Shown piece after piece: positions 24,037 to 35,134 of a stretch of DNA of 64,000 nucleotides. Under the pieces are notes generated by a model, which worked only from the letters and a program-made list of their open reading frames with translations, was not told where the DNA came from and did no database searches. Origin of the DNA: Myrica gale. Its lineage: Eukaryota > Streptophyta > Magnoliopsida > Fagales > Myricaceae. Location: contig OZ005605.1 of assembly GCA_963930655.1 (NCBI GenBank), positions 2,425,501 through 2,489,500 on the forward strand, in the 5' to 3' direction. Made by a program: the position numbers and the translations under genes. Position 1 is the stretch's first letter. Every line of letters starts with the position of its first letter.

Positions 24037-25358
24037 CTGAAAAATTAGCAACACTGTCAACAATCAGTTATATGCTCCTCTAATTAAGAATCGATGTCCA
24101 GTCCTATCAAGACCAATGCATATTCATATTACAGATATCAGTAAAAATACCACATCGGTAGACTTCAAGTATAAGAAAGCCATCAAACAACATTTTGTTG
24201 TCCTACTGCCATCAAGTATAATAAAACCACAGATGAATGAAGTAAACGAGTATAATAAAACCATCGAAGCCATCAAGTATAATAAAACCATCTGCCACCA
24301 TGTTCTGCAAGAAGGAAATATGGTGGCAGATGGTTTTATTAGGTATTCTTTTGCCACAAGTGAGGACAACGTGAATAAATTTAAGAGCTTTGCTCTCTTT
24401 CTCAAAAAGAAAAAAAAAATCATCTTTTCACAGTATGGTGGATGACAAGGGGACTTATCCTACTGGTTCTAAAGTCTAGACTAAAATTGGGCTTAACTCA
24501 GGGGATCGAGGGGGTTCAAATATTGCAATTGAGACAGAAAATAGATTACCTACTACAAAATGTCACTTAAATGTGCATTCATTAAACATTGTTTGGGAGA
24601 ACATGGTGGTTTTGACTAGCAGACATGGAGGTCCCCTTACTACATTTCCTCTGACTTAGAGTTGAATGGGCACCCAAAAGAGGATACTAAAGGAACTGAT
24701 TCAGTTGTTGAATTCAAGCACATCAAGGTATAATAGATAAAAACAAAATGCAGATCACTAATTAGGATCATCATGTTGTGGCATAGATGTAAAATAAGCT
24801 TCAGAAGACTCAGAACTGAAGCAGCAGGACGGGCACAGAAAATCGCCATCTAGGCAGAGTAAAAAAAATCCAGTGCAAGGGATCAATGAAGTTGTTTTAG
24901 TTATGAGGTTCCGCAGAGACATTCTTGCGATCTTAGGGGCATCAATAGGAAAAAATGTCAACTGAGGCGTACAAATCTACGGCAATTAGTTCGTAGAGAG
25001 AAAATCAATCAAATGTAACACGGAGGTACTAGAAGAGAAAACAACACTGTTGTCCTCACATACTCGCTCTCATAAGCTTTGCATACACTTAACTTCCACA
25101 ATATCACGATAAAAATGGATGTGAAATACGAAATTACCATCTCAAAAGTTCACCCACCACAGCAATCTAGAATAGCAGAAGACATTAAGTCAGCGCAGAA
25201 CTGCCAATTCACAGATCTAAACGTCAAAGGAAAAAAAGAACGATTCAGATAGAGCAGAATGAGAGTTCTAGAGAGAGAAAAAGAGAGGCAGTTGCTTTTA
25301 AGAGAGAGAAAACCGGAGACAGATAGAAAATAAAGGGAATTAACACAGGAAAAATTAC

Positions 25359-25443
25359 CTGAAGTTGAATGGCAGGTGTTGCCTCGCTCCAGACCTTGAG
25401 AAATTCTCCTGACTGCGACAAACGACCCTCCTCTATCATCCAT
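25359..25443 (-). pseudogene. Captured exon 1 of an ELMO-domain protein with its upstream region
   Basis: Starts MDDRGGSFVAVRRISQGLER then GNTCHSTS and stops at a donor CAG|GTAATT in phase 1. This is the characteristic N-terminus of plant ELMO/CED-12 domain proteins. The next family residues (AEVVAGS) would follow in the correct phase, but no second exon is present. Upstream (25444-about 25800) is GC-richer leader or promoter-like sequence, apparently captured with the exon. The ELMO domain itself is absent. The identity rests on the short N-terminus only. Confidence 0.6.
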
Positions 25444-27870
25444 ATTTACTACAGAACCACTAGATCATCCCTACCTTCGTCAGCAACCTCTTCCGCACCA
25501 ATACACAACCGAAATCGTGGCCAAAAGTCCAAAGAGGGGCTTTTGCAAAACCGGCCGAAAATCGCGTGCGTCCAAAGAGCAAGAGCGTGGAGATTCACGC
25601 ACTCGAGGAAGCTGCAGAAAACCGAATTCAGTTTCGGCAATAAGCGTACAGAAACGGGATCGGAGGGAGGCTGAGAGGTTCGCGTTTTAGGGAAGAGGGG
25701 CTCATTCAGAGGCTGAGAGGTTCGCGTTTTAGGGCGCTGGGAGGGGGAATTTTCGAGTATTTTAGGGCGGGAGGAGTTTTTAAAGAAGGGAAGGAACGAC
25801 AACGTTTTATTATATTACTCACAAAATAATCGTGTATGTCCTAAAAAAAATCACAAACCGGGCTAAAATAGATAAATGTTCTTTTATTCTGGTAAAATAA
25901 AATTATAAAGCCACATGAACAGCTGACGCCGAATAGGATAGAGATTATCCCATAGACTAGTGCAATCGAATATTTGTAAGGAAAGACACGAAATTCGGGC
26001 TAAAATAGCTAAAATCTCATCCCTAAAAGGATTTCACCAAAATTAAAGAGACTGCTAAAATATGACCCAAATCGGGTTCAAAAATAATTCCTAAACGGTA
26101 AAGAAAAGAAAATCATAACTAAAAATAGGTTTTTGAGAGGGAAAACAGCGGATTTAGGGATAGAAAAGAGGCGCACCGAACCCTAGCTGGGTGACCATGA
26201 CGTGCACGCCGAAAAGAGCTTTCCGAATTGGGGTCATGGGCGCGAATCGGGTACTCGTAGCCAAAGTTATGACCAAAAAACCGACACGTGCGCGAAAAGT
26301 GCCCCAATTCTATATAAAACATGTGACAAAATAAAATTATGTATAAAAAGGAATAAATAGTCAATAAAATAATTATTAACCTTAAATAACACATAAATTT
26401 TTAATTTTCATTTTTTTACAATTACACTTATAGCGGCGGTCACTACAAAGACCGCCACTATAGGTATACCTTACGCAACAGTTTGTTTTAAAACCGCTGC
26501 TAAAGGTACGAGATGCAGCGGCGGTCACTGACCGCCGCTAAAGACCCTCCTTTGACGGCGGTTTGCAAAAAAACGCGACTACATTGGTCTATAGCGGCGG
26601 TCTGTGACCGCCGCTATAGACGACCGCCGCTACCGACCTTTTTTAGCTGCGTTTTTTTAAAACGCCGCGAAAAATACCCTGTAGCGGCGGTTTTAGCAAC
26701 CGCCGCTAAAAAGACCGCCGTTATAGGTCCTTTTTTTGTAGTGATCCTACTAATTTGCATCTTATATATATAAGAAATATGATAGTTTGAGCAGCAGGAA
26801 CTTCACAGAAATTCAAGGGCATGAAAAACCCTAAATAAACAAAAACTAGCTAAATAATTAATTCGGGACCCAAAAATATGAGTGGATTTCTATTTATTTT
26901 CGAAAAAAAATAAAAAAATTAGAAATTTCTAGGTAGAAACCTCTATAGCCCTAAGATATTATTCATGGTGAATCCCTAATTTCACAAAATGTCAAAATCC
27001 CTAATTCAAATCTAATTACATTGCATTCAATTGATATTACAATCAAATTATTCAAAAATGAAAACAATTTCACAAACCAATTCAAATAAACAGTTTCACA
27101 AATCACATATATCTAAATTCCAAACCAATTCAATCTCATCCTCTAACAATTTCACAAACCACAAATATCCAAACCAATTTAATCTCATCCTCCAATAATT
27201 TCACAAACCAACTACAAATATCCAAACCAATTCAATCACATCATCCAACAATTTTACAACTCATAAAATTTCAAACCCTAAAGCATTTTAAGGAATGATC
27301 GTACAATGGAGGGGAAATGTTTCTCTTTTCAAACATTTTAACTCAAATAAAAATTAAAGTTTTTTTTTTTGAAGGAATGATCTAAATTTTATCAGAATAT
27401 TCTCCAACGCATAATTAAGCATCTGCTTGGTGCATTGTTTAATTAAAAAGTGGATTTGATCAGAAAAGAGAGAGGACAACAACGTAAATTGGGCTTGAAA
27501 AGGCCATTGGGTTTTGGTAGGCCGACGTAGAAAGTTGAAGAAACTTGGAATAATTGGAGAACTCCTAGTAATAAGAAAGAAAGGTTGAAGCCTATATCTT
27601 CCCGCGAAGCCCCCAAGATCCACTCCCTCGAAATTTGGACTCTTTTCGATAGCTCAATGGCGTCAATTTCAGCGGTTGGACTACTGCCATCCCTAACGGG
27701 CCCAGGCCCTGTAGGCTTAAAACCAAGGTTGACTTGAGCCTATGGGGATCGGGCTTCCATAGGCTCAGACCAACTTATAACAAAAAGTATACATGTAATA
27801 CTTTTTTTGGCCGGTCCAATGGGTGGCGGCCGCTCAGTGCCGTCCCCCTGGATCCGCCTCTGAGCTAAAG

Positions 27871-29362
27871 TTGTATATGTTAGCGTTTTGTGTTTGAGTA
27901 ATAAAATTGAGTATGAAAATTAGAGAAATACTTGTAGCGAAAAAGTAAAAATAATTATAAAATTTAGTGAAAAAATTGGGAAGCAAGAAATTTTTGTAAG
28001 GGTAATAAAATTTTTAAAAATAAAAAATTTTGGTTTTTAAAATTGCCGAAATATCATTTCGGCCCCTAAACCCAATTGCGGCTCAGTTTCCCCAAGGACA
28101 TCGACTTCCAGCAGAAATAAAATGGGCCCATCTCTGTAACAAAATTGTTTCAGTTCCGTGGCCAATTACTAATTACCCAGCAAATGCCTAAAAATTCAGT
28201 CCAAAAGCAGGGAAAAAATTGGGCTTCTTCAACGGCTCTATCTGGGGTTGCTTGTGGCCGGTGAACCCGTAAGTCCACTATCGTCTTCCCTGAACTTCTG
28301 TTCTTTCACCCCTAATCTGCGAAACGCTGCAAATCTTCACAGTCCAGCTCATCTGCTTCTCCCCCTCTCCGCTTTTCTCCCCTAGTTAGTACGGCTCAGC
28401 AGTTTTTCCAGACACCCAGAATCCCTTTTGACCGGCAATGCTCGTGAGGTCCAATCCAACCCAAACGTGCAAATGTGGCCGAACACCAGGCGACTCAACT
28501 CCTGAACAGTGGTCGATGAAGAGAACTCTGAGGAACAGCTCCCTCACGTGTGACCCCAGGCTACCTACAAATGCACATCGACGGGGTTCTCTCCATACAC
28601 AAGCTCCTCCCTTCTCCCGTCCCAAATCTTCCACGTGGAGGAGACTTGCTGGTTTGAGGACAGCCACGACGCCCATCACCTGTGGTCGCAGCCAGGTCAG
28701 TGTTCTTTGTTTATCTCAATTTCATTTTGAAAACAAGGTTTAGGCCTTATATAACACCTAGAGGGGTGAATAGTTGTTGTTACTTTCCTTTTCAATAAAT
28801 AAACAAGCTCTAAATTAGTCTTATTTAGATCCGCAAGTATTTAATGATTAACAAATATCAAGTATGAAGTAAAAATCAATCACACGTCAAGACAAGAGAT
28901 TTGATGACGAAGTGGAAAACCTTATTAAAGTAAAAAACCACTCTGGGTTAGCAGCCACCAAAATTCACTAAGAAGAAAAAATTTACACCGGTGACTCAGA
29001 CACGGGCAACATCCAGTTGCTTGACTCTGACAACCCCGAAGTAATAATCTAGGTAATCCAACCTAGACCCGCTCCCTTGCGGTTAACCCTCAGCCTTCTG
29101 AGGTTCTTCTTGTAAATCTCTTCAACACCGGTAACTCCGGCTGCCAATCTCCTAAAGCTCTTTGAAGGCTTCTCACAAGAGGTTGGTTTCAATGATGATT
29201 GATGTAGGAGAGAGAAAATATAAACACTTTTGGTGCAAATGTCTCAAAGAATATTTCTCTCAAGCATAAGACGCTAAGGAAGAGAGAAGAATAACTTGGG
29301 TAAACAACTTGGACGGGGTCTCACGGTTTAAATAGAGAAAGATAAGACAATTTGAAAAACGA
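27871..29362. other. Spacer, no recognised gene; includes half of an inverted repeat
   Basis: Continues GST-block intergenic sequence. Open frames at 28386-28743 lie on both strands and have no recognisable domain. The stretch from about 28900 to 29200 (words GCAGCCACCAAAATTCACTA, GGTTAACCCTCAG) recurs inverted at about 32990-33350, so it is part of a dispersed repeat. Confidence 0.4.
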
Positions 29363-29640
29363 GATATTTCGCTCGAGCCAAGCTAGGGCGAAGCTTGAGC
29401 GAAATACACTGTAAAGAAAAATGTCACTTTCGCTCGATCCAAGCTAGGGCGAAGCTTGGGCGAAACACACTGTAAAACAAATTGTCCATTTCGCTCGAGC
29501 CAAGATAGGGCGAAACTTGGGTGAAACACATTTTATAAAAAAGTGACAATTTCGCTCGAGCTAATATAGAGCGAAACACACTGTGAAGAATATTACCAAT
29601 CTCGCTCAAGCGCATATCAGGCGAATCTTGGGCGAAGAGC
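29363..29640. repeat. Second minisatellite with GCTCGAGC core
   Basis: Four to five units of about 60-63 bp: TTTCGCTCGAGCCAAGCTAG, then GGCGAAGCTTGAGCGAAA and a short AT-rich part with ACACTGTAAA. The GCTCGAGC word, the period and the CTGT phrase recall the array at 3335-3660, though the two have diverged strongly. Confidence 0.7.
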
Positions 29641-29989
29641 CTATTCCGAAGATATACTTGAGAAATTTTAGGATCGGATAAAACTTTACAAATTTGAACT
29701 CCTCTTTCATAATTCGAACGTACTTCATCTTTATCTTCTTGATTCGAATGCTTTTCAATCCTAATTCTTTTAGAAGACTTCTTAAACACTTAAATAAGAT
29801 CTTATCTAAATGATTCAAATTACATCTCAAATTTGAAACGGAATTTGTTAATAACATGAACACATTTCATTGCAAATTTGTCAACTCTACGATCCTAAAA
29901 CAAGAAACCGGAACCTGATCAATAGGAAGTTAGAAGAAAATGATCATAACATCATAGGGATAAATAGTGATATGGTGTACTCTATCAGC

Positions 29990-30400
29990 TAGGGGTGTCC
30001 AACATTCGGTCCGGGCCGGTTCGGTCCGGTTTGGCTGGCCAAACCGGAACTTTTTCAAAGCATATAGACCGGACCGAACCGGACCGGTTATATGACCGGA
30101 CCGGTCCGGTTTTCGGTTTATCCGGTCCGGTCTGGGCCGGTCTGGGCCATGCCATTTTGGGCCGGTTTTGGGTTGGGCCATGCCATTTTGGGCCGGTTTT
30201 TGGGTTGGGCCTTGCCATTTTGGGCCAATTTCCGGTTTGGGCCGGTCTGGAGAGGTATATTCCGGTCCGATCCCGGGTTTTCATGAGGGTAACCCGGAAC
30301 CGGACCGGAATACACCGGTTTACCGGTCCGGTCAACCCAACCGGTTTGGGTCAAAACCGGCCCGGTTTGGCCGGTCCGACCGGTTTTTTGGACAGGCCTA
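29990..30400. mobile_element. hAT-type MITE rich in CCGGTCCGG words
   Basis: A 411-bp element. Left end TAGGGGTGTCCAA, right end inverted TAGGCCTGTCCAA, exact 8-bp target duplication CTATCAGC at 29982-29989 and 30401-30408. The interior is almost entirely GGTCCGGTTTGG/GGGCCGGTTTTGGG words, including three near-tandem copies of a CATGCCATTTTGGGCCGG-type motif at about 30148-30235. Open frames of Pro/Gly/Thr repeats on both strands are by-products of this composition. No coding capacity. Confidence 0.9.
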
Positions 30401-30990
30401 CTATCAGCCACAATACGAAGATCAAAAAATGATATTCTTTTGCATCTCCTGTCGATGGTCCAAAAGTGATATTCATTTCATTGATTTTCTTTCCTTCACT
30501 CATCACACTAAGATATTTCTTTTTCTCATCATTTCATTTTCGTCCTCTCTTCGTCTCCTCATTTAGGTCAACGTTCTAATTCCCTTTGTTGTTTTCACTT
30601 TGGCGTTGTAACAAGGCCGATAAGGTTTTGCTATAAAAGTTATTGTGTTTGATTTAGGTGAAATAGAAAGAAAAAACTCTTGCTTGACTTGTAAGAATAG
30701 CATTGTGTTCAATTGAAACTCTTGCTTGGTTTTGTGGAGACAACTTGTTAGAAGTTTGATTTTGATAAATCAAATAACAATTTCTGTGTTTTTTTTTCAG
30801 GAACTACATCATTTTGAGTTCGACTCAGATCTTACATTTTGCACTCACTGTAAGCTAAGCTGGTCCACGAGGAATAAAATGGGGTTTCGACGAAGTTGAA
30901 GATTTATACATCGCCATATGAAAAGATGACAACGCTGGATTATTATGGCAGTAGATTTTCAGCAACAGTAAGTGGCCGGTGTAGGTTCAG

Positions 30991-31657
30991 CTATTTGGAA
31001 GTGCTAGCTCCAAAGCGTTTTCGTAAATGGGCAATCAGTTTGTCTCTGAGAGGTAGGCTTTCCTTGATCACACTGTGCCTAACGAACTCATTAGCCCATT
31101 TGCAAAGTTTGGGAAATTTCTCTCTTGCCATTACCGCTTTCCCTGAAGCTTCTTCAAAAATTCCAAGCCAAAAGGCTATGGCATTACCTACAATGACTAC
31201 GAATCCATTTTCTCTCCAAAAAATCTCTTCTCATTGAGCTCATGCTCTAGAAACTATAGTTTTTCATTGACTTTTTCCGCTGACTTCTCACGCTCCAAAC
31301 AAGCTGTAAGTCTGTGACTACTGCATGCAAGTACTGTAGAAAGGAAAAAGAGAAGGCTCATGTACAAATTTAAGCTGAAAATTTTCTCAAAATTCATTTT
31401 GTCCATTAACTATATTGCATGTGTCCATAGAAATGGACAGAAATATAAATAGATAGATAATTTGAAATGGGCAGTCTGCAGGCCCATTAATCTATATTTC
31501 GATTTTGTGATGGATTTGCAGGAGAAGCACAAGATTAATTCTAAGTAAACAAAGGAAAATATATTACCTTCTCGTCAACCAACTTAGCCCAGAAACGTGC
31601 GACGGCCCTCTCGTGAGGATCCGTGGGTAATATGGGATAACCCTGTCAGGTCTCGTC
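30991..31657 (-). pseudogene. Tau-class GST pseudogene, GST copy 3
   Basis: Exon 2 remnant 30991-31333 keeps the acceptor and the C-terminus (LRKRFGAS then TSK and stop), but a short deletion near 31205-31215 breaks the frame and the helical-domain start is degraded. Only the last 90 bp of exon 1 remain (31568-31657, FWAKLVDEK region). They are fused directly to sequence that in copy 2 lies several hundred bases upstream of the start codon (near 16190). One deletion thus removed the catalytic Ser, most of the thioredoxin-like domain and the promoter. Confidence 0.88.
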
Positions 31658-31659
31658 AC

Positions 31660-32430
31660 GTAATATACTGCAAAAAGAAACTGTTGCTTCTCGTTTACAG
31701 TGGACAAAATCGGAATGCTCTACGCTGCGAACCAATAAATTTATGCTTGGACTGGTCAACCTTTTGAACTATAAGTGGGAACGTGGTGAAACTCTACTTA
31801 AAGTTCCTTAGGAGTGGTTCTAACTTCTTAGTTCTCGGCTGTTGAAAGTGGGCCTAAAAATGGAGCAAGTCCTTCTGTTTTTCATATCGTCAAGCCTTCG
31901 ATATCATGGTTTAAGCTTACTTTCGGCCTACCATACAAAAAGCAGGCTCTCCCTGTAAGCCCATTTCATGCCCATCATGGCTGCTAAGTGAGGAAGGCCT
32001 ATTATTTCTATGTATACTGGGCTCAGCATTAGCAGCTCAAATTTGGGGAAAGCTTTTGAAAATCCACATCAAAACTCCAGACGAATTTCAGCATTCAAAC
32101 GGGAAAACTTGTTGGAATTCACATTACTGTAATTTGAAAACAGGAATGGGTTCAAGCATTTCTCATTTACTTCTTTCACGCCTTTGGAGCGAATATATTT
32201 CCAAAGCTGCTACACATTAACACAGCGAAGGTACAACATTCTAAAACAGAAGACAGGGAACTCCATTGAAGCCCCTAGCTCCTTTTACGTACTTGTCCGC
32301 AAGAAAAGTGCCTTTCCTTTTAAGGCCCAGCATTCAAAAATCGAAAGGGAGCGGGGTTGAGGGAGGGGCGTGGCGTATCATCATCTTTACGAGAGAAATC
32401 AATCAGAAAATTTAAATGCTAAAGAGCTAT
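31660..32430. repeat. GST-block flank, copy C
   Basis: Matches the GST upstream flank at 7640-8438 and 21950-22722 (AGTTCCTTAGG, AGTGGGCCTAA, CTTTTAAGGCCCAGCATTC, GAGAGAAATCAATCAGAAAA). Copies B and C are collinear without the Copia fossil that ends copy A. Confidence 0.8.
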
Positions 32431-34900
32431 ACGGTAGCTTTAATGACTGGAACAAAACCAGCATGAGAATTGAGTACCCTTTCCCTCTACGGTTTTTCAA
32501 ATTAGCTGTCAACATCAACCAAACAAGTTGGTAGCCGTTGGGGGGAGCCTATCTTTGCATTTTCACTTAGAACAACCGGCATCATCATCACATTGGAACT
32601 AAAGAGGTTTGGAAGCATAGAGCCTTGCAAGTGAAGATAAAGGAGATAAGCCAAGTAGAGAGCCTATCATTGTGAATCTCAACTGCAACTCTTTTCTCAG
32701 AAACGTGTGTCATTCTCCTTATGGTTCTTAATTATTTGCCCAGTTCTTTACTTTTGGGCAGTCATCTTCCTTACAATAATTCCTAATCAGAATTACTCAC
32801 CAGTACCTTTCTACAAGTAGCCTGCACATGTTGGTCACCGTACCGAGTAATTAGTGACAAAAGTAACGGCAACACAAGTGTTTAAAATTTAAATTCAAAT
32901 TGAGTTGTATTTTAAATTTGGTCAAAGTATTCCAGAAATTAAGGAGTCTTTCAAAGTTTGTAAGATTTCACTGCTCATAAACAGTTCAGATTTTCTCCAG
33001 TTATCTAGGTTCAATCACCATTGAAACCAACATTCTTATGAGAGTTTGGCTGCCAGAGTTCCCGGTGTTGAAGAACAAGGACGTTAATGAAAAGTTTATA
33101 AGAAGAACCTCAGAGAGCTGAGGGTTAACCGCAGGAAGCGAGTATAGATTATATTACTTAGATTATTACATTGGGGTAGTCAGAGTCAAGCAACTAGATA
33201 TTGCCCGTGTCTGAATCACCGTTGTAAGGTTTTACTTCATAGTGAATTTTTGGTGGCTGCTAGCCCGTAGTGATTTTTCATTTGAAAGGTAAGTTCAAAG
33301 GTTTTCCACTTCGTCAACAAAATTATTGTCTCTTATGTGATTGATATTTATTTTATTATTACGCTGCATATGTGTTTTGTTGATTGATTATTCAAATCTA
33401 AATTCAACAATTTTAGGACTTTGAAAAAATGTTTATTCTATTATAAGTGTTAATATGATCTAAACATAATTTTTCACTCACCATAAAACTATGAGCCATG
33501 GGGCTGAATCAACGCAGGGAGGGGAGAGAAAAGGACTAAGGAGGACTTTTCTGCAGAAAAGTTTATAATATCCTTGTAAAAGAACATGGGAGGAACCTGC
33601 ACAACTTGCTTTGCGTCTCGACATAGCACCTCAAAACCCTAAAATGTTATCCCACCAGACTTCTCACGGAATAAAAGAATATTGTACTCTTACCCAAAAA
33701 CAAGAAAACTGATGTTTTTTTGGTAATGGAAATTGGAAAGAATACTGAGATTACTTACCCAAGAAAACAAAAAAACAAAAAAGAGCGCTCATGTTCTAAA
33801 TCCCAAGTCATGCACCCCTCTTACTGTATGAGACGCAGAGCAACTTTACTAAAGCGCCCTGCGTCAATCACTCAATTTACAAACTGGCCTGAGATTCGGA
33901 TTCCCTTGTTCTTCCCTGAACTGAAAGACAAGGCATCCTTTTTATGTTGTCCTTAGTACTTATCAAACTGTGGTTGCTCAGAACCAACCAAATCCAGCTT
34001 CTCGCCTTTCCTTCCTCTGTCATTTGGGTTCTTGCTTTTGTCTCTTTTCGGTTTCTATGAAATAGTAGTACCCTGAACAACAGTATAAAGAAATAGCCTA
34101 TAAAACAAGCACATAAGAAAGTGGGATTCCGTTTCGTGACAAGATTTGCTTCCACCCTTCACGGAAATCTCTGGTTCATGCTTGCTTTCCTCTACGCAAA
34201 CAAAGAATAAAATATACAAGAGAGAGAAATTCAATTCAGAGTCCACATCTTTTCGCTTTGTCATTACATAATGTCATAAAAAGAAAATCCAAATAACGTA
34301 ATGAAACATGCACATAAAAAAGTGGCAAAAATATGGAAAACAGCGGTTTATCCCGTGAAACATGCACATGAAAAAGTCACATTCTGGTTCGCAACAAAGA
34401 TTTTCTTCCACCCTTTCACAGAATCTCGCATCCATGTTTGGTTTCCTGAGCATATTATGTGTTGAATAAAAAGAGTAGCAGTTCCATACAGAAGAGTCCA
34501 AAAATTTCCAATTTTCCATGCTTTCGTTTTACATCAACAGAGAGATTGACTTCCAAGTTACACAAACACAAGGGAAGTGGAGCGGAAGCATAATTAAGTG
34601 CAAGGACACAAATAACCTAAGCAAATGTATCAAGGGTGGTTTGTATATCCCAAGCTAAGGATAGTCTAGTCCTCGACAACTTTATCCCAAGTTACGAACA
34701 TCATTAAGGTTTAAATTGGTAGACATCATTGACGGATCCGTCGTTTACACGACTCCCGTGACCTTTGTTTATTATATTTTTCAAACAATATTAGAGTTGT
34801 TAATACACTAATCATTTTATAGGCTTTGTTTAAGAAAACCAATGTATGCGAGATAGAGATGGAAGAGTCTCCGGCATTTTCTTGTCTGCTTTAAAATATG
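32431..34900. other. Spacer without recognised gene
   Basis: Holds the inverted partner (about 32990-33350) of the repeat at 28900-29200 and two related stretches near 34100-34200 and 34330-34440 that share CATGCACATAAAAAAGT-type words. No open frame here has a recognisable domain. Confidence 0.4.
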
Positions 34901-35023
34901 GGGAAAATGGTGGAGTTTAGAGAGGATTCTTAGACATAATTGGATGAAAGGGTAGGCTCTTCATGACTCTTTCACATCATGTGCTTGAGCAAGGTTCAGT
35001 AATCATGACTTGGTTCACCCTTC

Positions 35024-35036
35024 ACATATAAGTAGA
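35024..35036 (+). promoter_or_regulatory. Possible TATA box of RopGEF
   Basis: ACATATAAGTAGA about 100 bp before the start codon, followed by a CT-rich leader. Position is right for a core promoter. The match is weak and no transcript start is known. Confidence 0.3.
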
Positions 35037-35134
35037 AACTAAGACAGTACAAACCTCCTCCACAAATAAACTATCCTCAAATCTCTCTGTATTTCACATT
35101 GTATTCCTTCGCTGTCAGACATGGTTGAAACACT

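Larger units (their letters stand above)
22918..26743. mobile_element. Pack-CACTA element with captured host exons (ELMO, ETF-beta)
   Basis: Terminal inverted repeats start CACTACAAAAAAAGGACC at 22918 and end with the exact reverse complement at 26743. The target duplication is ATC on both sides (22915-22917 and 26744-26746), the 3-bp size of CACTA elements. Both sub-termini (22930-23270 and 26430-26735) carry dense GCGGCGGTC repeats in alternating orientation, the usual transposase-binding arrays. No CACTA transposase is visible. The middle holds minus-strand exons from at least two host genes (25359-25443 and 23554-23634) plus a third exon-like piece. It is a non-autonomous gene-capturing element and looks fairly young, since the termini match exactly. 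Confidence 0.9.
22731..27862. mobile_element. hAT-type transposon carrying a nested CACTA element
   Basis: Left end CATAGGCGGATCCAG and right end (inverted) CAGAGGCGGATCCAG form the terminal inverted repeat. An exact 8-bp target duplication AGCTAAAG lies at 22723-22730 and 27863-27870. Without the CACTA element at 22918-26743 (and its 3-bp duplication) the hAT body is about 1.3 kb, AT-rich, with no transposase seen, so it was non-autonomous. It inserted into GST flank copy B first and then served as the target for the CACTA element. Confidence 0.85.

Noticed and set aside
24116-24423. Open frames on both strands inside the Pack-CACTA, one with HHVLQEGNMVADGF resembling the end of an RNase H domain
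   Set aside because: The similarity is one short phrase and the opposite strand is also open. It may be a scrap of a retroelement, but I cannot bound or confirm it.
28386-28743. Overlapping open frames of about 100 codons on opposite strands
   Set aside because: Neither has a recognisable domain. The GC-rich composition alone explains the lack of stops.
29985-30566. Long overlapping open frames on both strands rich in Gly, Pro, Thr and Arg
   Set aside because: They arise from the CCGGTCCGG repeat words inside a hAT MITE bounded by exact target duplications. All frames are open because the repeat lacks stops, and no domain is present.
34055-34519. Two adjacent similar minus-strand open frames (FLMCLFYRLF and FFMCMFHG regions)
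   Set aside because: They share short words from a local duplication, but neither has a start context, a domain or splice structure supporting a gene.
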